This document shows, one piece after another, positions 54,647-63,444 of a DNA stretch of 64,000 nucleotides. The notes under the pieces are model-generated. The model was not told where the DNA came from, searched no databases, and saw only the letters and a list, made by a program, of their open reading frames with translations. The stretch spans positions 1 to 64,000 of the forward strand of contig NZ_CADO01000006.1 of assembly GCF_000285275.1 (NCBI RefSeq), given 5' to 3'. This DNA is from Acetobacter pasteurianus subsp. pasteurianus LMG 1262 = NBRC 106471. GTDB lineage: Bacteria > Pseudomonadota > Alphaproteobacteria > Acetobacterales > Acetobacteraceae. Every line of letters begins with the position of its first letter. The first letter of the stretch is position 1. A program made the translations under genes and the position numbers.

Positions 54647-56047
54647 TCAAGAAATTCCGATATCCCGTAGTTTTTTGCCAGACATCAGATTCCGCTCAAT
54701 CTGCTCCAAACTGATGCCTTTGGTTTCTGGCACAAACAAATATGTCAGCCCTAAAAAGCAGGCATTCAATGCGGCAATCATTCCAAAGGTAGCAGAACCC
54801 CCTAACCATGCCAGCACACTTAAAAAAGAAGCACCAACAATCATGTTGGCAATCCAGTTTGTAAGGGTGGAAAGCATAATGCCCAGATCCCTGCCCTGCA
54901 TTGGCTGAATTTCCGAACACAGAACCCACACAATCGGCCCGGCAGACATGGCATGAGCTACAATAAAAACCATAACCATAAAGACGCATGCCATGCGGGA
55001 TGCCTGATCCACCATGCTGCCATGGAGCAGCAAGGATAGGCTCGCCATGCTCAGCACCATAATGGCAAAGCCACAATACAGAACCGGCCTGCGCCCCCAT
55101 TTATCCACCAAGCTGATGGCCAGGAATGTTGCCATCACATTTACCAGCCCGATCATGGCAGTGCACCACATCTGTGCAGTGCCTACAAAACCTGCCAGCT
55201 GGAAAATACGCGGGGCGTAATACATCACCACATTAATGCCCGCGAACTGTTGCATAACTTGCAACAACATGCCCAAGCCAACCGAACGGCGGAAATTGCC
55301 GTTTGCGCGCAATAAGCTCCAGCCATTCTGCCGGGCCTGTAACTGGTTATGAATAGCCTTTATTTCGGCCCGGGCTTCCTGCGGGGTTGCACGCAGGCTT
55401 GTCAGCACTTCCAGCGCCTCGGCCCTCCGGCCACGCATCATGAGCCAGCGCGGGCTATAGGGTAGAAACAAAACCCCAATAACGTAAACAATCCCGGGAA
55501 CGGCAATAATGCCGAACATCCAGCGCCACTGCCCGTGGTAGCTAAAAAACGTATCGCTTAAAAACGCTAGAAAAATACCTATCGTAATCATAAGCTGATA
55601 GGTGGAAATCATGGCGCCGCGGCTGGATTGATCTGATACCTCAGAAAGATACAGGGGAGCGGCAAAAGCAGCCACACCAATGGCCAGCCCCATCAGCACG
55701 CGCCCGGCTATAAGCACAGACACAGACCATGCTAGAGCACACAGTAAGGAGCCGGCAATAAAAACGCCGCCCCCAAAAACCAAAGACCATTTGCGTCCGG
55801 TATGCCGGGTAATCCACCCAGCACCTACAGCCCCAACGGCCGCCCCTGCCATCATGGCGCTGACAATCCATTCCTGCGCCAGAGTAGATGCGTTGAAATC
55901 CCGCGCCAGAAAATCCAGCGCCCCGGAAATAACGCCAATATCCAACCCGGACATGAGTCCAGCCGTTGCAGCCAGAACACCAACAACCACAACCTTTATG
56001 GGGACAGTACTTTCTGCTCCCTTCTCAGGCATTGCTGCGTTTTCCAT
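54647..56047 (-). CDS. MFS sugar porter (GalP/XylE-like H+ symporter)
   Basis: A 466-residue, 12-segment inner-membrane transporter of the sugar porter family. Hallmarks are GLMSGLDIGVISGALDFL, GWITRHTGRKWSLVFGGG, LYLSEVSDQSSRG and the C-terminal VPETKGISLEQIERNL. The QQFAGINVVMYYAPRIF segment forms the sugar site. Galactose, glucose or xylose are the usual substrates. It is monocistronic. An alternative ATG at 56032 would shorten it by five residues. Confidence 0.9.
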   Translation of the reverse strand: MENAAMPEKGAESTVPIKVVVVGVLAATAGLMSGLDIGVISGALDFLARDFNASTLAQEWIVSAMMAGAAVGAVGAGWITRHTGRKWSLVFGGGVFIAGSLLCALAWSVSVLIAGRVLMGLAIGVAAFAAPLYLSEVSDQSSRGAMISTYQLMITIGIFLAFLSDTFFSYHGQWRWMFGIIAVPGIVYVIGVLFLPYSPRWLMMRGRRAEALEVLTSLRATPQEARAEIKAIHNQLQARQNGWSLLRANGNFRRSVGLGMLLQVMQQFAGINVVMYYAPRIFQLAGFVGTAQMWCTAMIGLVNVMATFLAISLVDKWGRRPVLYCGFAIMVLSMASLSLLLHGSMVDQASRMACVFMVMVFIVAHAMSAGPIVWVLCSEIQPMQGRDLGIMLSTLTNWIANMIVGASFLSVLAWLGGSATFGMIAALNACFLGLTYLFVPETKGISLEQIERNLMSGKKLRDIGIS

Positions 56048-56126
56048 TTATTGTTCCACTTTGTTTTTCTGGAAGACGCAGAGGCTTTACAGGTAATTGG
56101 CTCAAAAGGGAAAAGACTTTCTCCTC

Positions 56127-57383
56127 TTATCCTCCACGCACCTGAATACAGGGGAGCGCGCGTGCCCGCAGCACCTGACAAACATCAGCCGGGCCAGTAT
56201 TCTGAGCCGTAATAAACTGCGCCCGATAATAAGACCGACCAGCTACAGAAGCCTGCGTAACAGTAGGACGCACAGATAAGGCATGTGCTGTTAGCAGACG
56301 ATTTACAGATTCCAGCGTATGCTGTGCCTCGGCATAAGATGCAAAAGCCCCTACCTGTACCGCTCCTGATGATCTTGCTGACAAAGATGATGAAAGCAGC
56401 GCGAGAACATGCGCCGGGCTGGAACGCGCATATCGTCTTTGTTCTGAAGGAACATTATACGCTGCGGTTTGCACTGGTAGGCTGTTGGATCCTACCGGTG
56501 CCACTGCAAGCGGTGTCGCCGTTACCGCCTGATCTGAAATACCGGCTGGTTGCGCCTGTGCAACTTCTATAGGAGCGGCTTCTTCAACCGGTTGCGGGTC
56601 TGGATGAGGTGTATCTCTATCCATCAAGCAAGGGGTTGAGGGATCATATGCTGCATCAGGGTCACGCAAACAGCCATCGGCCGTGCGCGAAAGATCTGCC
56701 CGTGCGTATTCTGCTACAGGAGCTGCCGCTACGGATGAACCAGCACTGGCAACCATTACAGAGGAAGGTGCCGGGGCAAAACTGCCCGCTGGTGCGGATT
56801 CTGTACCCAGATGAGGCGTAATGGATGCAACGTAATTCACCGTTTCATCCGGCAAAGGCCGCCCAGACGTTAAATAGTCATCTACGCGTTGTGGGCCTGC
56901 ATTATAAGCTGCCAAAAATCCGGGCGCACCGTAATGATCATACATCTGGCGGATATATCCTGCTCCCGCCATAATATTATCATGTGGGTTATATGGGTCT
57001 CCCCCCAAATTGAACTGGCTTTGCATATCTGCATAGGTAGCGGGCATAAGCTGCATCAGCCCCATTGCACCGGCGGATGACGTTGTAAGTTGACCATCCA
57101 GATACTGATGCCCACCCGATTCCTGCTGCATCACGGCACGTATCCAGCTTTCCGGTATGGAAAAACGCTGCGCTGCTTCCTTGATATATGGCCCCCACGG
57201 ATCTTCTGCCGGACCTACAGGCCTATAGGCTGCCGGGTTAGCTTCTGATCTTTCATATGCCGCCTGATAATACGCCTGGGAGGATGCATACCCTCCGGGC
57301 CTGACAGCAGGCGTAGCGCACCCCGCCAACCCCAACAGTAGCGCGGCACATACCGTTTGCCGTTGCTGAATCCGAAAAGACAC
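56127..57383 (-). CDS. Lytic transglycosylase lipoprotein with SPOR domain
   Basis: A 418-residue envelope protein. GTG 57383 is preferred because AAGGGG precedes it and the lipobox LLLGLAGC then follows the signal. The SLT domain (about 70-190) has the catalytic Glu in VMQQESGGHQYLDGQ and AGAMGLMQLMPATYADM. A Pro/Ala-rich linker leads to a C-terminal SPOR domain (AVQVGAFASYAEAQHTLESV) that binds denuded peptidoglycan. It probably cuts glycan strands, perhaps at division sites. A frame open to 57482 is not used. Confidence 0.87.
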   Translation of the reverse strand: MSFRIQQRQTVCAALLLGLAGCATPAVRPGGYASSQAYYQAAYERSEANPAAYRPVGPAEDPWGPYIKEAAQRFSIPESWIRAVMQQESGGHQYLDGQLTTSSAGAMGLMQLMPATYADMQSQFNLGGDPYNPHDNIMAGAGYIRQMYDHYGAPGFLAAYNAGPQRVDDYLTSGRPLPDETVNYVASITPHLGTESAPAGSFAPAPSSVMVASAGSSVAAAPVAEYARADLSRTADGCLRDPDAAYDPSTPCLMDRDTPHPDPQPVEEAAPIEVAQAQPAGISDQAVTATPLAVAPVGSNSLPVQTAAYNVPSEQRRYARSSPAHVLALLSSSLSARSSGAVQVGAFASYAEAQHTLESVNRLLTAHALSVRPTVTQASVAGRSYYRAQFITAQNTGPADVCQVLRARALPCIQVRGG

Positions 57384-57650
57384 CTGCCGTCCCCTTCCGC
57401 ATGCACTTTTGCCAATAAGGCTTGTCCCATAAACTTGCGACAAAAAGCACGGATTACGGGGCTTCCCCACATCTATTACCAATATGTCATTTTCATGAAA
57501 GATGGCTGTTTAGCTGCCTTTCTAAAAGTTCCCCCATCACAACATATTGTTATAACGACATTTTTTCTTGCATCGGGCCGCAACCGTTCCCTTAAGATTG
57601 TTTTTATCCCCCACGTAAGAAGGGGAATTAACGCCTATTCAGGAACTGCC

Positions 57651-59243
57651 ATGTTCATACAGCCACTTGTTCCGGCGGGACACAGCCTTGTGCTGTCATT
57701 TCTGCTCGCGGCCTCACCTATTATTGTTACACTCTTTGTTATGGGTATTCTGCGTCGCCCGGCATGGCAGGCCACTCTGGGCGGCTTGATTGTAGGGTTG
57801 CTGGTAGCCACCACAATTTGGGGGCTGCCTGCCAAATTGGCTGTTGCCAGCATTAGCAACGGTGTTGTGTTTTCCCTTCTGCCAGTGATGTGGATTGCTC
57901 TTTCGGCACTCTTTCTGTTCAACGTGGCTGTGCAGAACGGACGATTTGATGCTTTCCGAGACTGGATTATCCAGCACGTTCCCAATGACAGGCGCATCAT
58001 GCTTGTTGTTCTGGGCTTCTGCTTTAGTGCTGCACTAGAAGGCGTGGCTGGGTTTGGCACACCTGTAGCCATTACCAGTGCGTTGCTGATCATGCTCGGT
58101 TTTCCGGCATTGGATGCCCTTACCTATGTGCTGATCTTTAACTCCGCACCGGTAGCATTTGGTGGCTTGGGTATTCCCGTTACCGTTCTGGGCTCTATTA
58201 CAGGGCTACCGGCAGATGTGCTGGGGGCAACCATTGGGCGGCAGCTTACCCCGTTTGCACTGCTTATTCCTTTTTATGTTATGGCGCTTTACGGCGGGTG
58301 GCGCTCTGTCCGGCAGACATGGCCTGTGCTGCTAGTGGCTGGTGGCAGCTTTGCCCTGACATTGCTGATTATCTCTGGTGCCGGGCTTTACAGCCTGAGC
58401 AACGTACTTTCTTCTAGCGTGGCACTTGTAGCGACCATTGGGTTCCTACGCTTTTGGAAACCCGCATCAGATCCACAATACGCTATTGATCTCACCCATC
58501 TAAACAACCAGCAAGCAAGTGCAGTTCCTGTCCCCCGCTGGCAAGGGTGGATTCCGTGGATTACGGTTATTGCTGTGGTGATTGCATGGGATGCGCTGCA
58601 TATTGCCAAAATTGGCACCCTGCCCATTCATTGGCCGGGGCTGGATAATGCGGTGTTTATCTCTTTGTATAAAACGCCTTATGCCGCCGTGTGGAAGTTT
58701 GAACCCTTGGGCACCGGCACGGCCATTCTGGTTGCCACCATTCTGACAGCCCTGTTCACCCGCACAAAACTACAGCAGTTTGGTGCGGCAGCCCGTACCA
58801 CGCTCAAACAGGGGTGGCTGGCCGTTGTGACTGTTGCACTCACAATCGGACTGGCATTTTTGATGAACTATTCCGGCATGACCTATACTTTGGGATATGC
58901 GGTTTCTTCCGCTGGCATGGTCTTCCCGCTGGTTTCTGTTTTCCTTGGCTGGATTGCCGTGTTCCTAACGGGGAGTGACACCTCAGGCAACGCTCTTTTC
59001 GGTAACCTGCAGGTGGCTGCAGCGCATCAGCTTTCACTAGACCCGGTGCTGTTTGCATCTGCAAACTCATCAGGGGGCGTGATGGGTAAGATGATCTCGC
59101 CCCAGAACATCACCACTGGCGTATCTGTAACATCCCTCAAAGGACAGGAAGGCACAGTGCTGGCGCGCACCTTCAAGCACAGCCTGTTTTTAACATTCTG
59201 TATCGGGTTGGTAGTTGTCTTTCAGCAATTTGTGCTGCGATAG
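57651..59243 (+). CDS. lldP: L-lactate permease, LldP family
   Basis: A 530-residue inner-membrane transporter with about 12-14 segments. The LctP signatures are PAWQATLGGLIVGLLVATTI, GFCFSAALEGVAGFGTPVAI and FLTGSDTSGNALFGNLQVAA, plus SPQNITTGV near the end. AGGAA five bases before ATG 57651 sets the start; the longer open frame upstream is spurious. LldP proteins bring in L- or D-lactate or glycolate with protons. No lactate dehydrogenase gene is adjacent. A terminator follows. Confidence 0.92.
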   Translation: MFIQPLVPAGHSLVLSFLLAASPIIVTLFVMGILRRPAWQATLGGLIVGLLVATTIWGLPAKLAVASISNGVVFSLLPVMWIALSALFLFNVAVQNGRFDAFRDWIIQHVPNDRRIMLVVLGFCFSAALEGVAGFGTPVAITSALLIMLGFPALDALTYVLIFNSAPVAFGGLGIPVTVLGSITGLPADVLGATIGRQLTPFALLIPFYVMALYGGWRSVRQTWPVLLVAGGSFALTLLIISGAGLYSLSNVLSSSVALVATIGFLRFWKPASDPQYAIDLTHLNNQQASAVPVPRWQGWIPWITVIAVVIAWDALHIAKIGTLPIHWPGLDNAVFISLYKTPYAAVWKFEPLGTGTAILVATILTALFTRTKLQQFGAAARTTLKQGWLAVVTVALTIGLAFLMNYSGMTYTLGYAVSSAGMVFPLVSVFLGWIAVFLTGSDTSGNALFGNLQVAAAHQLSLDPVLFASANSSGGVMGKMISPQNITTGVSVTSLKGQEGTVLARTFKHSLFLTFCIGLVVVFQQFVLR

Positions 59244-59272
59244 CCGGTTTATTGCCAGCAGGTTACGGAAAA

Positions 59273-59308
59273 CAAAAACGGCCCCATTGAGGTAGGGCCG
59301 TTTTTTTA
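59273..59308. terminator. Terminator between lldP and the ABM-domain gene
   Basis: acggccc pairs with gggccgt across the loop cattgaggta, with A and T runs on the two sides (aaaaa and ttttttt). It serves both convergent genes. Confidence 0.85.
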
Positions 59309-59329
59309 TGCAGTTTTCACTACGTGCGC

Positions 59330-59632
59330 TTAGGCACCGGGGAGAGGCTGCAGGATATGAAGCTGAATAGGCGCTTCCAGCAGCGTGTTCAGTTCTGCTG
59401 CAAGTGTTTTGAAATGCGGTGTTTCCATATGATCCTGCAATGCCTTGCGGCTTGCCCAACGTTCTACAAAAACAAATGTCTGCGGATCATCCAGATCACG
59501 ATTGGGCACATACTGGCTGTTGGTGCTTTCTGCACGAGATGGCTTGATGCACGCCACCATGGCCTGTGCCACTTTTTCCTCTGCGCCCGGCTTTGCCTTC
59601 AAAAGAGCAACAACTGTAATTTCTTCGCTCAT
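59330..59632 (-). CDS. ABM-domain protein, putative quinol monooxygenase (YgiN-like)
   Basis: A 100-residue protein of the antibiotic-biosynthesis-monooxygenase (dimeric ferredoxin-like) fold. ITVVALLKAKPGAEEKVAQA at the start and FVFVERWASRKALQDHMETP in the middle, with HFKTLAAELNTLL, are the usual family pieces. Such proteins are cofactor-free oxygenases or stress proteins, and the substrate is unknown. It is a single gene. Confidence 0.82.
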   Translation of the reverse strand: MSEEITVVALLKAKPGAEEKVAQAMVACIKPSRAESTNSQYVPNRDLDDPQTFVFVERWASRKALQDHMETPHFKTLAAELNTLLEAPIQLHILQPLPGA

Positions 59633-59780
59633 GCTAGCGCCTCTTTCCTGCTAAATTGCGATCACGCGTGAATAGTAGGCAATATGTTTCCCCCTGACTA
59701 CGGGATGAAACCCCACTTCTGAGCACATCAGGCATTTGACAGCTTGGAGTGCGCGATGCCGCCCTTTATACTCCCGCACC

Positions 59781-60761
59781 ATGATAGTAATTACAGGGGG
59801 AGCCGGTTTTATCGGCTCATGCCTACAGGCTGCATTGGCCGCCAGAGGGCTGGAAACAATAATTGTTGATTGGCTTGGGCAGGAAGGCAAATGGCGCAAT
59901 GTGTCCCAACATGCACCCACGCGCCTGATTGCCCCAGAAAATCTGGAAGCCTTTTTGGCCACAACCCCAAAAATAGACACCATCTTCCATATGGGCGCTA
60001 TTAGTGAAACCACCGCAACAGATGGTGATCTGGTATGGCGCACCAATGTGGAACTCTCACAAACATTATGGGACTGGTGCACACGCAACCGTGCAAGATT
60101 TATCTATGCATCTTCAGCCGCCACATATGGCGCGGCTGACAGACCAGAACTGTTCAATGATGATCCGGGCAATCTTTCACAACTGAGACCACTTAATTTG
60201 TACGGCTGGTCCAAACACGTGTTTGATCAGCACGTTACCACCACACTTGATCAGCACACACCACGGCCGCCTCAATGGGCCGGGCTAAAGTTTTTTAACG
60301 TGTACGGGCCAAACGAATACCACAAAGGCAAGATGATCTCTGTGGTTAAGGTAAAATATGATGAGGTAAAATCCGGCCAGCCTGCACGTCTGTTCCGATC
60401 TGACAGGCCAGATATTGCAGATGGCATGCAGGCCCGTGACTTCATATGGGTGGGTGATGTCGTAAACGTTATGCTCTGGCTGTATGACAACCCGGAGGTA
60501 TCAGATCTGTTTAATTGTGGCACAGGTACCGCACGCACCTATCTGGATATGGTCCATGCCGTGTGTGATGCCATTGGCTGCGAACGCCGGGTAGAATTTA
60601 TTGATATGCCCCAAAGCTTGCATGGGCAGTATCAATCCTACACACAGGCAGATCTTTCCCGCCTGCGGGCTGCTGGTTACACTGGCCAGTTCACACCGCT
60701 GGAAGAGGGCGTTAAACGCTACGTGCAAGATTATCTTGCCACGAATAATGCCTATCTCTGA
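59781..60761 (+). CDS. hldD: HldD, ADP-L-glycero-D-manno-heptose 6-epimerase
   Basis: A 326-residue short-chain dehydrogenase/reductase-family epimerase that makes the heptose of lipopolysaccharide core. The NAD(P) motif is ITGGAGFIGS. The Ser/Tyr/Lys catalytic group lies in YASSAATYG and NLYGWSKHVFDQH. NVYGPNEYHKGKMISVV is typical of HldD. ATG 59781 begins right at the Rossmann fold; the 15 upstream residues in the frame do not fit. It lies ahead of lgt by 24 bases and may share a transcript. Confidence 0.93.
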   Translation: MIVITGGAGFIGSCLQAALAARGLETIIVDWLGQEGKWRNVSQHAPTRLIAPENLEAFLATTPKIDTIFHMGAISETTATDGDLVWRTNVELSQTLWDWCTRNRARFIYASSAATYGAADRPELFNDDPGNLSQLRPLNLYGWSKHVFDQHVTTTLDQHTPRPPQWAGLKFFNVYGPNEYHKGKMISVVKVKYDEVKSGQPARLFRSDRPDIADGMQARDFIWVGDVVNVMLWLYDNPEVSDLFNCGTGTARTYLDMVHAVCDAIGCERRVEFIDMPQSLHGQYQSYTQADLSRLRAAGYTGQFTPLEEGVKRYVQDYLATNNAYL

Positions 60762-60785
60762 CCCAGCCATACCGGATCACCCATC

Positions 60786-61625
60786 ATGCTTCCTGTTCTG
60801 ATGTTTCCTCAGTTTAACCCGGTGCTGGTGCATGTCGGGCCATTTGCCATACGGTGGTATGCGCTCTCCTACATCATCGGCATTGTGCTGGGCATTACGC
60901 TGTTGCGGCGATTGGTTAACCTTCCTCCGCGTGCAGGCACGCCAGAACTGGCAGATGACTTTCTGGCTTGGGTCACCCTTGGCATTCTGATGGGTGGCCG
61001 GCTGGGATACGTGCTGTTTTACCAGCCCGGCTATTACATTACGCACCCTCTGGCCATGCTGGAAGTATGGCACGGGGGCATGTCCTTCCACGGTGGCGCA
61101 CTTGGCGTAATTATCGCCATGATGCTGTTTACATGGCGGCACAAGCTAAACTTTCTGGCCTTTGCAGACCGCGTCACCATTGCCGTGCCTATTGGTTTGG
61201 GGCTGGGCCGCGTGGCCAACTTTATCAATGGTGAACTCTGGGGGCGTGAGGCTCCGGCCTCTCTGCCATGGGCAATGATCTTTCCCGATGGTGGGCCAAT
61301 CCCGCGCCATCCCTCTCAGATTTACGAGGCACTTACAGAAGGGCTCCTGCTCTTTTTGGTTATGTTTGCGGCCTCTCGTAAACTCTCTATCCGTCAACAT
61401 CCCGGTTTTCTTGCTGGCCTGTTTCTTGCCGGATATGCCTGCGCCCGCAGCTTTTGCGAATTCTTTCGTGAACCGGATTCATTCCTTGGGTTTCTGCCCG
61501 GTGGCATCACAATGGGGCAACTGTTGTGCTGCCCCATGCTGGCAGCGGGTATTGCGCTTATGGTGTATGCCAACCGCCACCCTGTTTACGAAGGCATTCC
61601 CCCAGAAGCAGAAGCCAAGCCATAA
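60786..61625 (+). CDS. lgt: Lgt, prolipoprotein diacylglyceryl transferase
   Basis: A 279-residue inner-membrane enzyme that puts diacylglycerol on the Cys of lipoproteins. Signature pieces are IRWYALSYIIGIVLG, GGRLGYVLFYQPGYY, VWHGGMSFHGGALG and GLGRVANFINGELWGR. Seven membrane segments are expected. It is followed eight bases later by the MidA-like methyltransferase. Several lipoproteins in the window would be its substrates. Confidence 0.95.
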   Translation: MLPVLMFPQFNPVLVHVGPFAIRWYALSYIIGIVLGITLLRRLVNLPPRAGTPELADDFLAWVTLGILMGGRLGYVLFYQPGYYITHPLAMLEVWHGGMSFHGGALGVIIAMMLFTWRHKLNFLAFADRVTIAVPIGLGLGRVANFINGELWGREAPASLPWAMIFPDGGPIPRHPSQIYEALTEGLLLFLVMFAASRKLSIRQHPGFLAGLFLAGYACARSFCEFFREPDSFLGFLPGGITMGQLLCCPMLAAGIALMVYANRHPVYEGIPPEAEAKP

Positions 61626-61633
61626 GCACGCGC

Positions 61634-62662
61634 ATGCCTTCCCCCTTGCCTCCAAAAGCTGAAAGGCTGGATGCATTTATAGCGCGCGCCAATGCGCGTT
61701 ATTATGCATCCAAACCTTTGCTTTCAGATTTTATTACCGCCCCCGAAATCTCTCAGGTTTTTGGAGAACTGCTCGGGGCTTGGGCTGCCACGGTCTGGCA
61801 GAATATGGGCTGCCCTGCGCAGGTTATTCTCGCTGAAGCAGGGCCAGGCCGCGGCACACTTATGGCAGATGCCCTGCGCCTGATTACACGTTGCGCTCCA
61901 GATTTTGCACATGTGCTGAATGTGCATCTGGTAGAAACATCCCCACTTATGCGGCAGGCACAAAAGCAGGCCCTTGCGTCTTATGCGCACCCCACATGGC
62001 ATGATCGGATAGAAGATCTTCCTTCTGGCCCGCTCATTCTATTGGGCAATGAATTTCTGGATGCCCTTCCCATCCGCCAGTTCGTGCAAACACCTTCGGG
62101 CTGGCACGAACGCTACGTTATGGATGAGGCATTTCACCTTGTTCCATGTGATGCTCCGGTAATGCCAGATGGCAGAAAACTGGAACCAGACACTATTGTA
62201 GAACTATGCGAGCCCGCGCTGGAAGTTGCGCGCTATCTGGGGCAACGTTTTGCAGCACAGCCGGGCGTAGCACTGTTTATTGATTACGGTCACCATTCCA
62301 CCCTAACGGGTGATTCCCTGCAGGCCTTACGTCATGCTCGTCCAGCACACCCGTTGGAAGCTGCCGGAGAGGCCGATCTGACAGCACATGTTGATTTTAC
62401 CGCCTTTGGAGCTACTGCCCAACAGGCTGGTGGCCATATTTATGGCGCAGAAACGCAAGGTGCTTTTTTGCGCACATTAGGCCTTATGGAACGTACCGAA
62501 CAACTCGCCACACGTGCGACTACAGAAGAGGCTGCCATATTGCGCAGTGCCGCACATCGGCTAGCAGCCCCTGAAAAAATGGGGCATCTGTTCCGTGTTA
62601 TGGCCCTTGCCTCTCCCGGCCTGCCCTCACCTCCCGGCTTCATGAAAGGAGCGGACGTATGA
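61634..62662 (+). CDS. MidA/NDUFAF7-like SAM-dependent methyltransferase
   Basis: A 342-residue protein of the DUF185/COG1565 family, whose mitochondrial member (NDUFAF7) methylates an arginine in complex I. The SAM site is ILAEAGPGRGTLMADALR. LSDFITAPEISQVFGELLG, ILLGNEFLDALPIRQFV and IDYGHHSTLTGDSLQALRH are family markers. ATG 61634 follows the lgt stop by eight bases; the frame open to 61526 overlaps lgt. A role in respiratory-complex assembly is inferred from the family. Its stop overlaps pgeF (ATGA). Confidence 0.87.
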   Translation: MPSPLPPKAERLDAFIARANARYYASKPLLSDFITAPEISQVFGELLGAWAATVWQNMGCPAQVILAEAGPGRGTLMADALRLITRCAPDFAHVLNVHLVETSPLMRQAQKQALASYAHPTWHDRIEDLPSGPLILLGNEFLDALPIRQFVQTPSGWHERYVMDEAFHLVPCDAPVMPDGRKLEPDTIVELCEPALEVARYLGQRFAAQPGVALFIDYGHHSTLTGDSLQALRHARPAHPLEAAGEADLTAHVDFTAFGATAQQAGGHIYGAETQGAFLRTLGLMERTEQLATRATTEEAAILRSAAHRLAAPEKMGHLFRVMALASPGLPSPPGFMKGADV

Positions 62663-63444
62663 CCACAACGCTCTCACCTCTCACCAGCCCTTTGCTCGGG
62701 CACACACGCCACGGATTTTTTACGCGGGAAGGTGGTGTTTCCACCGGCCCCTATGCCAGCCTCAACTGCTCGACAAAATCTGGCGATAACCCACAGAATC
62801 TGGCTGAAAACCGCAGGCGGGTTGCAGCCCACCTGGGCGTTCAGGCAGACCACTTGTTAGGCGTTACACAAGTGCATGGCCGTGGGGTGGTTACCGCCAC
62901 AGCACCTTGGCCGCCCGGCTCCGGCGCACCCGCCGATGCACTTGTTACCAATCAGCCAGATATCGCCATTGGCGTTATTACCGCAGACTGCGCACCTGTA
63001 CTGTTTGCCAACGCAGAAGGCACCGTTGTTGGCGCTGCCCATGCTGGCTGGCGCGGAGCCTTGGCCGGTGTTTTGGAATCTACCTTGGAAGCCATGAAGG
63101 CCCTTGGCGCTAACGCAGAAAGTATTAGCGCTGTTGTTGGCCCCTGCATTGCTCAGGAAAGCTACGAAACGGCTGAAGATATGCACTCAGCCATTACTAC
63201 CGCAGACAAACAGGCCGCACGCTTTTTTGCACCGGGCATACGCCCCGGCCATTATCAGTTTGATCTGGCAGGGTGGTGTGTTTTTAGGTTGCAGCAAGCT
63301 GGTGTGCGCAATGCTGCCGCATTAGGCGTTGATACACTCTCTGACGAAAAGCGCTTTTTTAGCCATCGCCGCCGCACTCTGGCGGGTGGTGGACAAATTG
63401 GACACCAGATTTCAGCGATTGCTACAGGACCTCGGAACGGATGA
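62659..63444 (+). CDS. pgeF: PgeF (YfiH), peptidoglycan editing factor / laccase-domain protein
   Basis: A 261-residue protein of the YfiH/CNF1 fold. The metal-site residues are in QVHGRGVVTA, ITADCAPVLFAN (Cys) and GAAHAGWRGALAGV (His). FFTREGGVSTGPYASLN at the start is typical. Family members have been described as polyphenol oxidases, as nucleoside-cleaving enzymes and as removing wrong residues from peptidoglycan precursors. It is coupled on both sides, with the methyltransferase (ATGA) and the lipoprotein (ATGA). Confidence 0.92.
   Translation: MTTTLSPLTSPLLGHTRHGFFTREGGVSTGPYASLNCSTKSGDNPQNLAENRRRVAAHLGVQADHLLGVTQVHGRGVVTATAPWPPGSGAPADALVTNQPDIAIGVITADCAPVLFANAEGTVVGAAHAGWRGALAGVLESTLEAMKALGANAESISAVVGPCIAQESYETAEDMHSAITTADKQAARFFAPGIRPGHYQFDLAGWCVFRLQQAGVRNAAALGVDTLSDEKRFFSHRRRTLAGGGQIGHQISAIATGPRNG

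Noticed and set aside
57357-57650. Long N-terminal extension of the lactate permease
   Set aside because: It overlaps the divergent transglycosylase start and its signal region, and residues before ATG 57651 have no permease character; AGGAA marks 57651.
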